Shown here: positions 1-8,679 of the stretch, in pieces
Position numbering within the stretch: the stretch's first letter is position 1
How the letters are laid out: each line of letters begins with the position of its first letter
Assembly: GCF_013408665.1 (NCBI RefSeq)
Contig: NZ_JACCCL010000002.1
Location: 310,001-374,000, forward strand
Length of the DNA stretch: 64,000 nucleotides
Direction: 5' to 3'
Source: Sporosarcina sp. JAI121
GTDB lineage: Bacteria; Bacillota; Bacilli; Bacillales_A; Planococcaceae
Notes under the pieces: model-generated
Told to the model about the DNA's origin: nothing
Database searches by the model: none
The model's input: only the letters and a program-made list of their open reading frames with translations
Program-made: the position numbers and the translations under genes

Positions 1-6
1 AGCAAT

Positions 7-52
7 AAAAAACCGGCGGATGCATCGTTCTGATGTTCATCCGCCAGTTTTT
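7..52. terminator. Bidirectional hairpin terminator after the alcohol dehydrogenase
   Basis: GGCGGATG pairs with CATCCGCC across a 15-nt loop and the stem is flanked by A-rich and T-rich runs on both sides, so it can terminate minus-strand transcription from the dehydrogenase gene and plus-strand transcription entering the window. Confidence 0.75.
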
Positions 53-55
53 CAT

Positions 56-1195
56 TCAAGGTTTTAATATGACTTTAATACACTCATCTTCATGATCATG
101 AAACCGTTGATACGCGGTGGCGGCTTCTTCAAGCGGCACTACATGGGAAATGATTTCTGTCGGGTCGAATTCGCCTTTCGTGATTTTATCGAAAAGCATA
201 GGCATGTAATGAATGACGGGCGCTTGTCCCATTTTCAGCGTAATGTTGCGTTCAAATAGATTGCCGAGGGGGAACATGTTGTAAAGGGAACCGTAAACGC
301 CTGTCAGTTGGATGGTACCGAATTTGCGGACGGTATTTTGGGCGATGTCAATGGCGCTTAATGTTCCACCTTGCAGCTTCATTTTTTGTCCCGCTTTCTC
401 GAACATATTCTTTTTACCGTCCATCCCGACACAATCAATGACAATATCCACTCCGCCGCTAGTCATCTCTTTAATGTGCCCACCTATTTCGTCAAAGTCC
501 TCGAAATTCAGCGCTTCCACTTTATTCATTTTAACGGCGTGGTTCAGACGGTAAGGGACGTGGTCGATTGCCAGCACACGTTTAGCGCCTTTCATCCAGG
601 CGAATTTCTGAACCATTAGACCGACCGGACCGCATCCGAGGACAGCGACCGTATCACCTTTTTTAACGCCCGCATTTTCTACGCTCCAATAAGCCGTCGG
701 CAGGACGTCCGACATGAATAGAAGGGCTTCGTCGGGAAGTTCACAGGATTCAGGGATGACAAACGGCGTGAAGTTGCCGTAAGGAACACGTAAATACTCG
801 GCTTGTCCGCCTGGGTAATTGCCGTAGCGCTCCGTGAATCCGAGATAACCGCCCGTATCCACGTGGGGATTCAGATTCGAATTATCGCACTGGCTTTCCA
901 TTTCATGTTCACAATAAAAACAATGCCCGCATGCCAAATTGAACGGGATAACGACGCGATCCCCTTTTTTTACTTTCGTCACATTAGGTCCGACTTCCTC
1001 GACAATACCCATCGGTTCATGGCCGATGACATAGTCTTTGTGCGTCGGCATGGCACCTAAATAGATATGCAAATCAGATCCGCAAATGGCTGTAGAGGTT
1101 ACTTTTACTACAATGTCATCAGGTTTTTCAATTTTAGGGTCATCTACATTTTTCACTTTGATGTCTTTTGCACCTTGGAAAGTTACAGCTTTCAT
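56..1195 (-). CDS. Zinc-dependent alcohol dehydrogenase (formaldehyde dehydrogenase-like clade)
   Basis: 379-aa medium-chain dehydrogenase predicted to oxidise an alcohol or aldehyde-hydrate with NAD(P). Catalytic-zinc residues are visible as C38 (ICGSDLH) and the GHE motif near residue 59; the structural-zinc lobe has C89, C92, C95 and C103. A Rossmann motif GCGPVG lies near residue 190. The GGYLGF...YPGGQAEYLR segment is typical of the glutathione-independent formaldehyde-dehydrogenase-like group, but substrate cannot be read from sequence. I chose the ATG at 1195 (MKAVTF) because AAGGAGGGG sits just upstream of it; an in-frame ATG 36 nt earlier lacks such a site. Same strand as the CAP-domain gene upstream, 71 nt away, with a terminator downstream. 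Confidence 0.9.
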   Translation of the reverse strand: MKAVTFQGAKDIKVKNVDDPKIEKPDDIVVKVTSTAICGSDLHIYLGAMPTHKDYVIGHEPMGIVEEVGPNVTKVKKGDRVVIPFNLACGHCFYCEHEMESQCDNSNLNPHVDTGGYLGFTERYGNYPGGQAEYLRVPYGNFTPFVIPESCELPDEALLFMSDVLPTAYWSVENAGVKKGDTVAVLGCGPVGLMVQKFAWMKGAKRVLAIDHVPYRLNHAVKMNKVEALNFEDFDEIGGHIKEMTSGGVDIVIDCVGMDGKKNMFEKAGQKMKLQGGTLSAIDIAQNTVRKFGTIQLTGVYGSLYNMFPLGNLFERNITLKMGQAPVIHYMPMLFDKITKGEFDPTEIISHVVPLEEAATAYQRFHDHEDECIKVILKP

Positions 1196-1266
1196 TAAAA
1201 TTCCCCTCCTTTTGGTTATTAGTCTATCCAATTCCCTAGATATGACTCAATAATCCTAATAGGAGT

Positions 1267-2394
1267 TTATTTGAGTAAGAAATTTTCCGTATAATAAGGC
1301 TGCCATTTTTCATTGAATGAAACGCCCGTCCCGAGGTGGCTGTAACTGTCGAGCAGAATATTTTCACGATGTCCCGCAGAATTCATAAGCCCTTCATGTG
1401 CAAAGATACTGCTCGATTGGCCGTACGCCAAGTTTTCACCAGCGCCACGGAATGTAACGCCGTCATCAGCCATTCGATCGAATGGAGACTTTCCTAGTTT
1501 GTTTTCATGGCTGAAATAATCATTATCTGCCATATCGACGCTGTGCTTACGGGCTGTTTCAGCGACATTCGGCTCCCATTTGAGGATGGAAAATCCATGG
1601 CGGACACGCGCCGCATTCGTCAAGTCGAAAAGTTGCTGTTCGAACCCATTGCGCAATTTCACATCACCGCCAGCATAAATACCGTTTTTTTTGTTTTCCA
1701 GTGAAGCGGCTATTAGCTGGACAGCCGTTACTTCTTCATTTTGATGCAAATCATAAAAAACATATGTGTATGTGTCGCCTGATTTAAAGACGTCGAATCC
1801 TTCACTTTCCTGGAGGACGTAGATGTTCAGTCCTTTACGGATTTCTTTGATTGGTTCGCCCAATGATTCGCGGACGGCAGCCTTCTGCGAACCGTACTTG
1901 ATACCGACGGTCGATGAAATTAGATCATCATTCGTATAAATGGCGTTCACCAACCGTTTTTCATCAAATGAAACCATAACGAAATTTTGGTAGCCATTAT
2001 GATAGGTGAACCATTCAGTGCCGTATTCATTCATCGACTGACTTTTTGGTTGGCCCAGTTCGGCCCTCACTTTTTCTTCAGGGCTGCCGAGTTCGATATT
2101 ATGAATGGAGAGGCGCGTTTTCACCGGTTTATCCAACACTGGTTTTTTAATGGCGACGGCGGTTTCTTCTACATGCTCCGTTTTAGATGTCAAGTAACCC
2201 AATGCCTTATCTATGGTTTCGCTAATGTAACGAATTGCTGTGTCCAGTGAGTCTTTAGTCAAAAGGGAGCCGATTTTTTCGTCGACGGGTTCAAGAAAAG
2301 AGATGTCAACATATTGTGAGACCGGTTCTTCCCAATAGGGTTTCGTAAAGTGAAGTACAATGATAAGTAGGATGAATAGGAATAATCGTTTCAT
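1267..2394 (-). CDS. Membrane-anchored CAP (SCP/PR-1) domain protein
   Basis: 375 aa. Residues 1-17 form a hydrophobic N-terminal anchor, followed by a variable linker, a middle module (about residues 95-235) resembling the CAP-associated N-terminal domain of Bacillus proteins such as YlbC, and a C-terminal CAP domain (about 250-372) with the signatures HSVDMA..YFSHEN, GENLAYG and GHRENIL. CAP proteins of this type are extracellular or surface-exposed; their biochemical role in Firmicutes is unknown. The ribosome binding site AGGAGG precedes the ATG. It is divergent from the rRNA methyltransferase gene, and a perfect 14-bp palindrome lies in the shared upstream region. Confidence 0.85.
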   Translation of the reverse strand: MKRLFLFILLIIVLHFTKPYWEEPVSQYVDISFLEPVDEKIGSLLTKDSLDTAIRYISETIDKALGYLTSKTEHVEETAVAIKKPVLDKPVKTRLSIHNIELGSPEEKVRAELGQPKSQSMNEYGTEWFTYHNGYQNFVMVSFDEKRLVNAIYTNDDLISSTVGIKYGSQKAAVRESLGEPIKEIRKGLNIYVLQESEGFDVFKSGDTYTYVFYDLHQNEEVTAVQLIAASLENKKNGIYAGGDVKLRNGFEQQLFDLTNAARVRHGFSILKWEPNVAETARKHSVDMADNDYFSHENKLGKSPFDRMADDGVTFRGAGENLAYGQSSSIFAHEGLMNSAGHRENILLDSYSHLGTGVSFNEKWQPYYTENFLLK

Positions 2395-2419
2395 TAAATC
2401 GCCTCCTGTCTACTATTGT

Positions 2420-2433
2420 AACCCCTCGGGGTT
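2420..2433. promoter_or_regulatory. 14-bp palindrome upstream of the CAP-domain gene
   Basis: AACCCCTCGGGGTT is a perfect inverted repeat directly next to a minus-strand TACAAT that could be the -10 of the CAP-domain gene. It could be an operator; no regulator is identifiable. Confidence 0.3.
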
Positions 2434-2490
2434 GGTTGAATACAGTGTGAAGCTGTCTTATTGATGTGATAAGTAATCGAATCCGCCTCA

Positions 2491-2520
2491 TTTCCAGTAA
2501 CCGTGAAAAAGAGCTATACT
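2491..2520 (+). promoter_or_regulatory. Probable SigA promoter of rlmA
   Basis: TTTCCA, an 18-nt spacer, then TATACT. Transcription would begin near 2527, which favours the methyltransferase start at 2554 over the in-frame ATG at 2503. Confidence 0.45.
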
Positions 2521-2553
2521 GGTAGTACAACAGATGATCGGAGTTTTCAATGT

Positions 2554-3423
2554 ATGACTATATCCAAGAAAATGATCAATGCTCAAGTGATGGAAAGTAA
2601 CTCGCATTTATTCAGGTGCCCGATCTGCTCATCCGGAATGATGATGGCGGACAAGTCACAGCTTGTTTGTGCGGATAATCATTCATTCGACTTATCAAAA
2701 AGCGGTTATATAAACTTGGCCCCGCAAGCCCATGTGACGAAGTATGATAAATCGCTGTTTGAAGCACGGAAAATAGTGATGAGCAGCGGTTTCTTCAATC
2801 CTGTCCTGGACTATATTACAACTAAAATCGCTACGCATACCGATAAGCTGGAGCAGGCTTTCATTCTCGATGCGGGTTGCGGCGAAGGTACGCACTTGTC
2901 TGCGATTCTTTCACAATTGCCGGGTAACAAGACTGGAGTCGGCATTGATCTTGCGAAAGAAGGGATTACAGCCGCCGCGAAAGTATATCCTGGTTCCATT
3001 TGGAGTGTGGCGGACCTTGCGAACTGTCCGTTTCAATCCAACCGATTCGACGTTATTTTAAATATTTTATCGCCGGCAAATTATGCGGAGTTTACAAGGC
3101 TTTTGAAACGTGATGGGCTATTCATCAAAGCAGTTCCGGAAAGTGGTTATTTGAAAGAACTAAGGGCTGTTTTTTATGAAGATGAAGGGCGGAAAGATGA
3201 TACGGATCCGGTCGCGCGCTTCGCTGAACACTATGATGTTGTTTCAACGGAACGTATTACGTATGTATTCCCATTGGCGCCTGGGCTTCTTGCACCGCTT
3301 ATCCGCATGACTCCACTTACTTGGGGTGCCAGTGAAGAAAAGATAGAAGAAGCGCTAGGAATGGATATACAAAATATTACAATTGATTTTACTGTCATTT
3401 TGGGTATGAAAAAGATTGAGTAA
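2554..3423 (+). CDS. rlmA: 23S rRNA (guanine-N1) methyltransferase, RlmA family
   Basis: 289-aa SAM-dependent methyltransferase of the RlmA type, which methylates N1 of a guanine in helix 35 of 23S rRNA (G748 in the Gram-positive RlmA-II branch). The N-terminal zinc finger is visible (C22, C25, C39, H43), followed by the SAM-binding motif DAGCGEG at 106-112 and an ILSPANY segment typical of the family. The start at 2554 is preceded by ATCGGAG at a normal distance and lies just after a plausible promoter. Whether it is RlmA-I or RlmA-II cannot be decided by eye; lineage favours II. Confidence 0.85.
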   Translation: MTISKKMINAQVMESNSHLFRCPICSSGMMMADKSQLVCADNHSFDLSKSGYINLAPQAHVTKYDKSLFEARKIVMSSGFFNPVLDYITTKIATHTDKLEQAFILDAGCGEGTHLSAILSQLPGNKTGVGIDLAKEGITAAAKVYPGSIWSVADLANCPFQSNRFDVILNILSPANYAEFTRLLKRDGLFIKAVPESGYLKELRAVFYEDEGRKDDTDPVARFAEHYDVVSTERITYVFPLAPGLLAPLIRMTPLTWGASEEKIEEALGMDIQNITIDFTVILGMKKIE

Positions 3424-3440
3424 AGAAAGGAGCGAGAAAA

Positions 3441-3539
3441 ATGTTTGGTGGAATTAGCAGTGTTCCAAGCTGGTTTTATGTTCTCGCAATTGCGGTCATC
3501 ATTTTGATCATTATTTTTACGGAATGGAAGACACGCTAA
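3441..3539 (+). CDS. 32-residue single-pass membrane peptide
   Basis: Tiny ORF with a very good ribosome binding site (AAAGGAGCG, 8 nt from the ATG) lying 17 nt after rlmA and 15 nt before the pentapeptide-repeat gene. The peptide begins MFGGISSVPSW, has one strongly hydrophobic helix (about residues 12-26) and ends in the charged tail TEWKTR, so it should sit in the cytoplasmic membrane. I do not recognise a family. Codon structure, spacing and operon position argue it is real. Confidence 0.6.
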   Translation: MFGGISSVPSWFYVLAIAVIILIIIFTEWKTR

Positions 3540-3554
3540 AAAGGGGGAGATCCC

Positions 3555-4211
3555 ATGACGACAAAAAAGAAGGTAAGCAAACGGCAGATACCGAAAATGT
3601 CTGTAGAACATAAGACAATGCGGGTCGAAGAGATATTGGACAATGAAGGATATATTGAAAAAGTTCGAATTGACGGCGGTTATTTGGCAGGTACGGAAGG
3701 GGAACGATTGACTTTCGACGACGTTATTTTCAAAGATGTGTCATTTTCGGGAAGTGATCTGCCGGGAGCGGAGTTTGTTGATGTCGTATTTGACACATGC
3801 GATTTTTCCAATGTCAATTTCCAAGGTGCCGTGTTCCACAGATGTGAACTCTTGAATTCGAAACTGACGGGCGCAGACTTTGCGAATGCCAAAGTCGGAC
3901 ATACGCTATTTAAGGAATGCGATGGACGTTATAGTAACTTCAGTTTTTCAGGGATGAAGCAAGTCGAGTTCGATGAATGTAATTTAACAGATGGCGATAT
4001 TTATGAAAGTGCATTTACGAATGTACAATTTAAGATATGCAAGCTTGATAATATCAATTTCACCGAAACGGACTTGAACGGTGTTGATTTGTCGAATAGT
4101 ACATATGACCGGATTGAAGTCACACTGACGAAAATAGCCGGCTGTATCGTGTCGAAAGATCAGGCGATCGGCTTCGCGCGTGTGCTCGGGTTATCCGTGA
4201 AAGAAGAATAA
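3555..4211 (+). CDS. Pentapeptide-repeat protein
   Basis: 218 aa. From about residue 55 to 195 the protein is built of A(D/N)LxX-like pentapeptides (for example GAEFV, CDFSN, VNFQG, TGADF, NINFT, NGVDL), which fold as a right-handed quadrilateral beta helix. Some family members mimic DNA and protect gyrase (Qnr, MfpA), but this one lacks anything that lets me assign that role. The ribosome binding site is AAGGGGGAG. It is followed by the unknown 158-aa gene after 42 nt, suggesting one transcription unit from rlmA to 4885. Confidence 0.8.
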   Translation: MTTKKKVSKRQIPKMSVEHKTMRVEEILDNEGYIEKVRIDGGYLAGTEGERLTFDDVIFKDVSFSGSDLPGAEFVDVVFDTCDFSNVNFQGAVFHRCELLNSKLTGADFANAKVGHTLFKECDGRYSNFSFSGMKQVEFDECNLTDGDIYESAFTNVQFKICKLDNINFTETDLNGVDLSNSTYDRIEVTLTKIAGCIVSKDQAIGFARVLGLSVKEE

Positions 4212-4253
4212 TGGTATACTTAACGAAATCAGAGCGGAAAAGAGTGAACATAA

Positions 4254-4730
4254 ATGCTGACATTTGAACAGAAACAAGAAATTATCGAATCGATTCCGGA
4301 ACTTACACGTAAAGATGTATCCATGAAACGTGTTAACTATCACTATGAAGAAAGCTTGTATGAAAAGACGGTTGTTGTTCAACATCTTCACCCGAACGGA
4401 AACGGTTTTGTCTATGTAGCAGGAATACCCGGCTATGACGCGGATGAGCGCGGACTCGTCAACATTCGTGAAGCTACAGAAGAGGAACTGCGGAAAACGA
4501 TTGCGGATTCCATCAAAGCATTATCAGAAGGAGCACCTGAACCGCAGGCCGTTGTACAAAAGTTTGTGAACAATGACGGCGAAGAACTTATACTCAGGGA
4601 AGAACAAGGCTTCTGGAATTTATATCATGGCTTGAATCTTGAAGAAAGTTTCGGCGATTATAACGAAGCGGACGTCTATTTGATTGAAGAAGAATTTACA
4701 AAAGTCGATGACGAGAGTGATGCCCAATGA
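4254..4730 (+). CDS. Conserved-looking protein of unknown function (158 aa)
   Basis: Soluble, acidic, no signal peptide or membrane segment. The N-terminal half contains a HLHPNGNGFVYV..IPGYDADERG stretch and the C-terminal half an acidic tail (EEEFTKVDDESDAQ). I do not recognise the family. It starts with an ATG after a weak site (GAAAAGAGTG) and its stop overlaps the ATG of the next gene (ATGA), so the two are translationally coupled. Confidence 0.65.
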   Translation: MLTFEQKQEIIESIPELTRKDVSMKRVNYHYEESLYEKTVVVQHLHPNGNGFVYVAGIPGYDADERGLVNIREATEEELRKTIADSIKALSEGAPEPQAVVQKFVNNDGEELILREEQGFWNLYHGLNLEESFGDYNEADVYLIEEEFTKVDDESDAQ

Positions 4731-4885
4731 AAGGCAAACACCTCGTCATCGGCCTCGTCCTATTCATCATCCTAGCCGTTACGGCCATTTATTTCACGAT
4801 GAAGGCAACAATCAATCATATGGAAAATGGGATGGCACCGATTGTGACGATCGTTGAAATGATGGATGAAGTCGATTATCGTTGA
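4727..4885 (+). CDS. 52-residue single-pass membrane protein
   Basis: Short ORF overlapping the previous stop by ATGA. Residues about 5-24 are a hydrophobic helix (LVIGLVLFIILAVTAIYF), followed by a polar 28-residue tail rich in Met and acidic residues. It ends three bases before a strong terminator, which marks it as the last gene of the unit. Function unknown. Confidence 0.6.
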   Translation: MKGKHLVIGLVLFIILAVTAIYFTMKATINHMENGMAPIVTIVEMMDEVDYR

Positions 4886-4887
4886 TC

Positions 4888-4930
4888 GAAAAAAGCGCAC
4901 CAGGGAATTTGATTCCCAGTGCGCTTTTTT
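4888..4930. terminator. Bidirectional terminator between the small-protein operon and the MMPL gene
   Basis: AAAAAAGCGCAC and GTGCGCTTTTTT pair, with an inner GGAAT/ATTCC stem. The genes on both sides converge here. Confidence 0.85.
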
Positions 4931-4944
4931 GTTTCCGCTTTTCC

Positions 4945-7077
4945 TTAATGCCAATTCCCTGGCTTATACGGTCCTTTTCTGAATGGCAGCCACCAGTTCC
5001 ACTTGCCGAACAGTTTCATCAGACTTGGAACGAGGAGAAGGCGGATGATTGTTGCGTCAATGGCGACTGCAATCGCTATACCGACTCCGATCTGTTTCAC
5101 CGGCATAACATCGGTAAAGGCAAATGCCCCTGTTAGGACAATCATGATCAATGCCGCAGATGTGATGATTTTGCTTGTCGTCGCAAGTCCTTCGACGGTT
5201 GAGTGGTCATTGTCCAGTGTTTTTGCATACTCTTCCTGCATCCGTGAGATGAGGAACACTTCATAATCCATGCTTAATCCAAAGACGAGGCTGAAGACGA
5301 TGACAGGGATGACAAGGGCGATCGTGCCCGCTTCCAAACCAAAATGGCCATACTGGAAGATATAAACTAGAATACCGAATGTCGCAGACAATCCAACGAT
5401 GTTCATAAGAATCGCTTTAATCGGTATTAAGATTGATTTGAAAGCAATCATCAGGATGAAGAACGTAGATACAACAATGACGAGCAGAACGTACAAAATC
5501 TTATCCAAAATTTCATCAAAGATCTCTTGATTGAACTTCGGCTGTCCACCGATAGACAAATTCCAATCCGTTTGTTTCTCTGCCCAATCGCGTGCCCAAT
5601 CCTGTGCGGCATCAGAGCTTCCATTCGCCCCCAGCGTCACGGGAATCATCAGCTTATCATCTTTCACGAAAGTCTCAACAAGGGGGGAGAGCCTGGCGGC
5701 CATTTCAGGCTCCATCATCGCTTGTTCCCATTGTTCTATGGAATCGATATCACTAGCAGTGAAAATTGTCGTTACTCGATCTACAAGAGTATCGTTTGAA
5801 AGTTCATTTTCAAGTGCTTCCATGGACTGAAGGCCTTCTCTGTCTTCCCAGCCATCTGTACGCTCCGCAATGACATAGACGGACGCCTGTTTAGCCAGAC
5901 CAAATTTTTCATCAATCAATTCAAAGGCCTGCCGCGTATCATACGACTTCGGCAATGAATCAATCGCAGGAATTGCCAAATCCATATTTTTCACAGGAAT
6001 TATTGCGATACCAAGCAAAATCAACGCAACAATTGTAATTGTAACGGGGCGCTTAATAACACCGTATGCAAACTTGCGCCAACCGTTCGACTCACCCGAT
6101 TTCTCTTTCAGTAACTGCCATTTGTCTATCCGATCGCCAAGTGCAATCAGTACGGAAGGCAGTAAAGTGACGGATGCAAGGACAGCCATCGCGACGACGA
6201 TCATTCCGCCGATAGCGATATTTTGGAAAATATCAACGCGGATAAGCATCATTGCGCCAAGTCCGATGAACACACAAAAGGCGGAAAAGATCACTGATCT
6301 GCCTGCCGTTCGAATCGTAGTGGAGACAGCTTCATGCATCCCGCTCTTTTTCCGTTCTTCACGGTATCGGCTGATGAACAGCAAAGCGAAATCGATACTG
6401 AGCGCGAGTCCGAGCATCGGGATGATATTCAGGACGAAAATGGACAAATCCATTTTACCGCCGAGAATCGTCAATACGCCGAATGAAGATACGACCGTCA
6501 CGATGCCGATAATCAGCGGCACGAATGAAGCGACTACTGTCCCGAATGCGAATAGAAGTACGATAATCGCAATCGGTAAGCCAATCGCCTCCGCTGTCAT
6601 CAAATCACGTTGGCTCGCGGTATTGATATCTTTTGAAATGGCGGAAGCACCGGTAAGCGTAATTCCTTTTTCATCACCGACAGCATTGCGGATATCTGTA
6701 ACAATGGCAGACATATCTTTTTCCTTATTATCAAAATGGAGGAGAGCATAGGAAACGCCATTTGTATACTGCGTGTCGTTGTTCAAAGGTGATACGATTT
6801 CTGAAGATACTTTTAATTTATCCACTTTATTGAGTGTCGACTTTATCGTATCATCCGGAACATCGTCAAAAACAAGGAACATGGTTTCCGCGGGCAAACC
6901 GAATTCATCCGAGACGATTTCCATAACATCAGCATGCTCGCCATCGATATGGAAGCCGTCGCCTTCGAGTAGTCCAGGCAATTTAATTGCGAAAAACACC
7001 AATACGATGAAAATGGCAATCCAGGCGAAGATGATATATTTATGTGCGCTCGTTACAAAGCGCGCGAATGTGCGCAT
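4945..7077 (-). CDS. MMPL/RND-family membrane transporter (YdfJ-like)
   Basis: 710 aa, about 12 membrane segments in the two-half RND layout: TM1 at 12-34, a large extracellular loop, a TM2-6 block at about 160-310, TM7 near 345, a second loop and a TM8-12 block from about 535. The MMPL signature is visible in both halves (FALLFISRYREE near 230 and SMDYEVFLISRM near 605), with the Asp-Tyr proton-relay-like pair. Members export lipids, surfactants or drugs using proton-motive force; substrate unknown. The ribosome binding site is AAGGGA. A 13-bp palindrome lies just upstream, possibly an operator for an unlinked regulator. Confidence 0.85.
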   Translation of the reverse strand: MRTFARFVTSAHKYIIFAWIAIFIVLVFFAIKLPGLLEGDGFHIDGEHADVMEIVSDEFGLPAETMFLVFDDVPDDTIKSTLNKVDKLKVSSEIVSPLNNDTQYTNGVSYALLHFDNKEKDMSAIVTDIRNAVGDEKGITLTGASAISKDINTASQRDLMTAEAIGLPIAIIVLLFAFGTVVASFVPLIIGIVTVVSSFGVLTILGGKMDLSIFVLNIIPMLGLALSIDFALLFISRYREERKKSGMHEAVSTTIRTAGRSVIFSAFCVFIGLGAMMLIRVDIFQNIAIGGMIVVAMAVLASVTLLPSVLIALGDRIDKWQLLKEKSGESNGWRKFAYGVIKRPVTITIVALILLGIAIIPVKNMDLAIPAIDSLPKSYDTRQAFELIDEKFGLAKQASVYVIAERTDGWEDREGLQSMEALENELSNDTLVDRVTTIFTASDIDSIEQWEQAMMEPEMAARLSPLVETFVKDDKLMIPVTLGANGSSDAAQDWARDWAEKQTDWNLSIGGQPKFNQEIFDEILDKILYVLLVIVVSTFFILMIAFKSILIPIKAILMNIVGLSATFGILVYIFQYGHFGLEAGTIALVIPVIVFSLVFGLSMDYEVFLISRMQEEYAKTLDNDHSTVEGLATTSKIITSAALIMIVLTGAFAFTDVMPVKQIGVGIAIAVAIDATIIRLLLVPSLMKLFGKWNWWLPFRKGPYKPGNWH

Positions 7078-7098
7078 CCAACCAGTCCCTTCACTATG

Positions 7099-7111
7099 TA
7101 GATTGAATCTA
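7099..7111. promoter_or_regulatory. 13-bp palindrome upstream of the MMPL transporter
   Basis: TAGATTGAATCTA is a perfect inverted repeat 22 nt upstream of the transporter start. MMPL exporters are often repressed by small regulators binding such sites, but none is encoded nearby. Confidence 0.3.
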
Positions 7112-7261
7112 TATCTCTATAATAACGGAAAATGGTGGGAATGTCTTTTAATGAAGAGGGTTTATTTGGAGAAAAGGGGACATTAATGGAAAAGCAGATA
7201 GCAAAGGCTCACACGCAATTAGTCCTGGCAAAAGCGCTGTATCATTCAAAAATAGACAAAG

Positions 7262-7293
7262 AAAAAAGCCAAACCCCAAAGGGCTTGGCTTTT
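7262..7293 (-). terminator. Terminator of the cold-shock gene
   Basis: On the minus strand, AAGCCAA and TTGGCTT form a stem with an inner CCC/GGG pair, followed by a T run. It lies 16 nt after the csp stop. Confidence 0.8.
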
Positions 7294-7309
7294 GAATGGT
7301 TAATTCAAA

Positions 7310-7510
7310 TTAGTTTTTGTTTACGTTTGTAGCTTGAAGACCGCGTTGGCCTTGCTCGATTTCAAACGTTACATCTTGGCCTTCTTCAAGAGACTTGAAG
7401 CCTTCTCCTTGAATAGCTGAGAAGTGTACGAATACGTCGTCGCCATCTTCACGTTCGATGAAGCCAAAACCTTTTTCTGCGTTAAACCATTTTACTTTAC
7501 CTTGTTCCAT
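7310..7510 (-). CDS. csp: Cold-shock protein (CspA/CspB family)
   Basis: 66 aa, the normal length. RNP-1 (KGFGFIE) and RNP-2 (VFVHFS) motifs identify a single OB-fold cold-shock domain that binds single-stranded RNA/DNA and melts mRNA structure during cold and growth transitions. It starts at [14 protein letters not shown]; the ATG is preceded by GAGGAGGAAAC. The predicted transcript has a leader of about 110 nt, as usual for cold-inducible csp genes, where the leader itself controls stability and translation. Confidence 0.95.
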   Translation of the reverse strand: MEQGKVKWFNAEKGFGFIEREDGDDVFVHFSAIQGEGFKSLEEGQDVTFEIEQGQRGLQATNVNKN

Positions 7511-7626
7511 GTTTGTTTCCTCCTCGTATGCTTTGTGCATACATTGTGTTACTATCCTTGCTCAAGTCTTGAAGCGGTCAAGATTTATTTCGAGACCATC
7601 ATGCCGAACAAAAATAATTCTTCTTT

Positions 7627-7655
7627 ATCATAACAGGCCCACCTGAACTTTGCAA
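7627..7655 (-). promoter_or_regulatory. SigA promoter of the cold-shock gene with long 5' leader
   Basis: On the minus strand TTGCAA, exactly 17 nt, then TATGAT. Transcription would start near 7620, leaving a leader of about 110 nt before the ATG at 7510. Confidence 0.7.
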
Positions 7656-7669
7656 GGGAAATGTTTGAA

Positions 7670-8668
7670 TTAAAAAAACAAATCAAGAATTTGATAAGCA
7701 ATCGCAGCGATTAATGCGGAAATCGGTAGCGTAATAACCCATGTGACAACGATCTTTTTTGCGACGCCCCAATTGACCCCTTTTACACGCTGGGCCGAGC
7801 CTACACCCATTATTGCGGATGAGATAACGTGTGTTGTACTGACGGGTAAATGGATTAGTGTCGCACCAAAAATGATTATTGCGGACGATAAATCAGCCGC
7901 AATTCCGTTCACCGGACGAATCTTCATTATTTTTCCACCAACGGTTTTTATGATTTTATAGCCGCCGATCGAAGTTCCGAGACCCATCGCAGTTGCCGCA
8001 GCAATCCGGACCCATAGCTGAATGTCATCCGACGATTGCATCTCCGCTGCAATAAGTGCCATTGTAATAATCCCCATCGCTTTTTGTGCATCATTTGTAC
8101 CATGTGTGAATGATTGAAGAGCCGCAGTACCGATTTGCATGTAACGGATCCGTTTATTTGTCTTGAATAAATTTCTGTTTTTCAATCCGACTTTGAATAG
8201 CCACATCATAAGGAAGCCACCCGCAAGCGCGATGAACGGAGAAATTAGGAGCGCTTGCAGAATCTTTAAGAAGCCGCTGTAATTCAAAATACCGAAACCT
8301 GCTGCTGAAATGGCTGCTCCAGCAATCGACCCGATTAAAGCGTGGGATGAACTGGAAGGAATGCCGAAATACCAAGTAATCAGATTCCAAAAAATTGCGG
8401 ACGTAAGAGCTGCCAAGATGACAAGTGAACCATTTTCAAGAACGAATGGATCGACAATGTCTTTTGAAATCGTTTTGGCGACGCCTGTAAATGCGAGCGC
8501 CCCGATGAAGTTCATCACAGCAGCCATCATAATGGCGGTTCGCGGTTTTAGCGCACGAGTCGAAACAGATGTAGCAATAGCGTTGGCTGTATCGTGGAAA
8601 CCGTTGATGAAATCAAAAGCAAGTGCGAAAACGACAACTAGTATGGTAAGGAGAAGTACTGTATCCAT
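7670..8668 (-). CDS. pit: PiT-family inorganic phosphate transporter
   Basis: 332 aa, polytopic. The duplicated PiT signature is visible: GFHDTANAIATSVSTRA near residue 23 and THGTNDAQKAMGI near 188, with further conserved HLPVSTTHVISSAIMGVG near 273. It imports phosphate (as metal-phosphate) with protons or sodium. Start chosen at MDTVLLL (8668) because AAGGGGGAGC precedes it; an upstream ATG would overlap the DUF47 gene. It is the second gene of a DUF47-pit pair (11-nt gap), the arrangement of ykaA-ykaB in Bacillus. Confidence 0.9.
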   Translation of the reverse strand: MDTVLLLTILVVVFALAFDFINGFHDTANAIATSVSTRALKPRTAIMMAAVMNFIGALAFTGVAKTISKDIVDPFVLENGSLVILAALTSAIFWNLITWYFGIPSSSSHALIGSIAGAAISAAGFGILNYSGFLKILQALLISPFIALAGGFLMMWLFKVGLKNRNLFKTNKRIRYMQIGTAALQSFTHGTNDAQKAMGIITMALIAAEMQSSDDIQLWVRIAAATAMGLGTSIGGYKIIKTVGGKIMKIRPVNGIAADLSSAIIIFGATLIHLPVSTTHVISSAIMGVGSAQRVKGVNWGVAKKIVVTWVITLPISALIAAIAYQILDLFF

Positions 8669-8679
8669 TATGCTCCCCC

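Noticed and set aside
7186..7332. Plus-strand ORF (MEKQIAKAHTQ..) with a fair ribosome site next to the cold-shock gene
   Set aside because: It runs through the csp terminator and ends inside csp on the opposite strand; composition after the terminator is antisense sequence.
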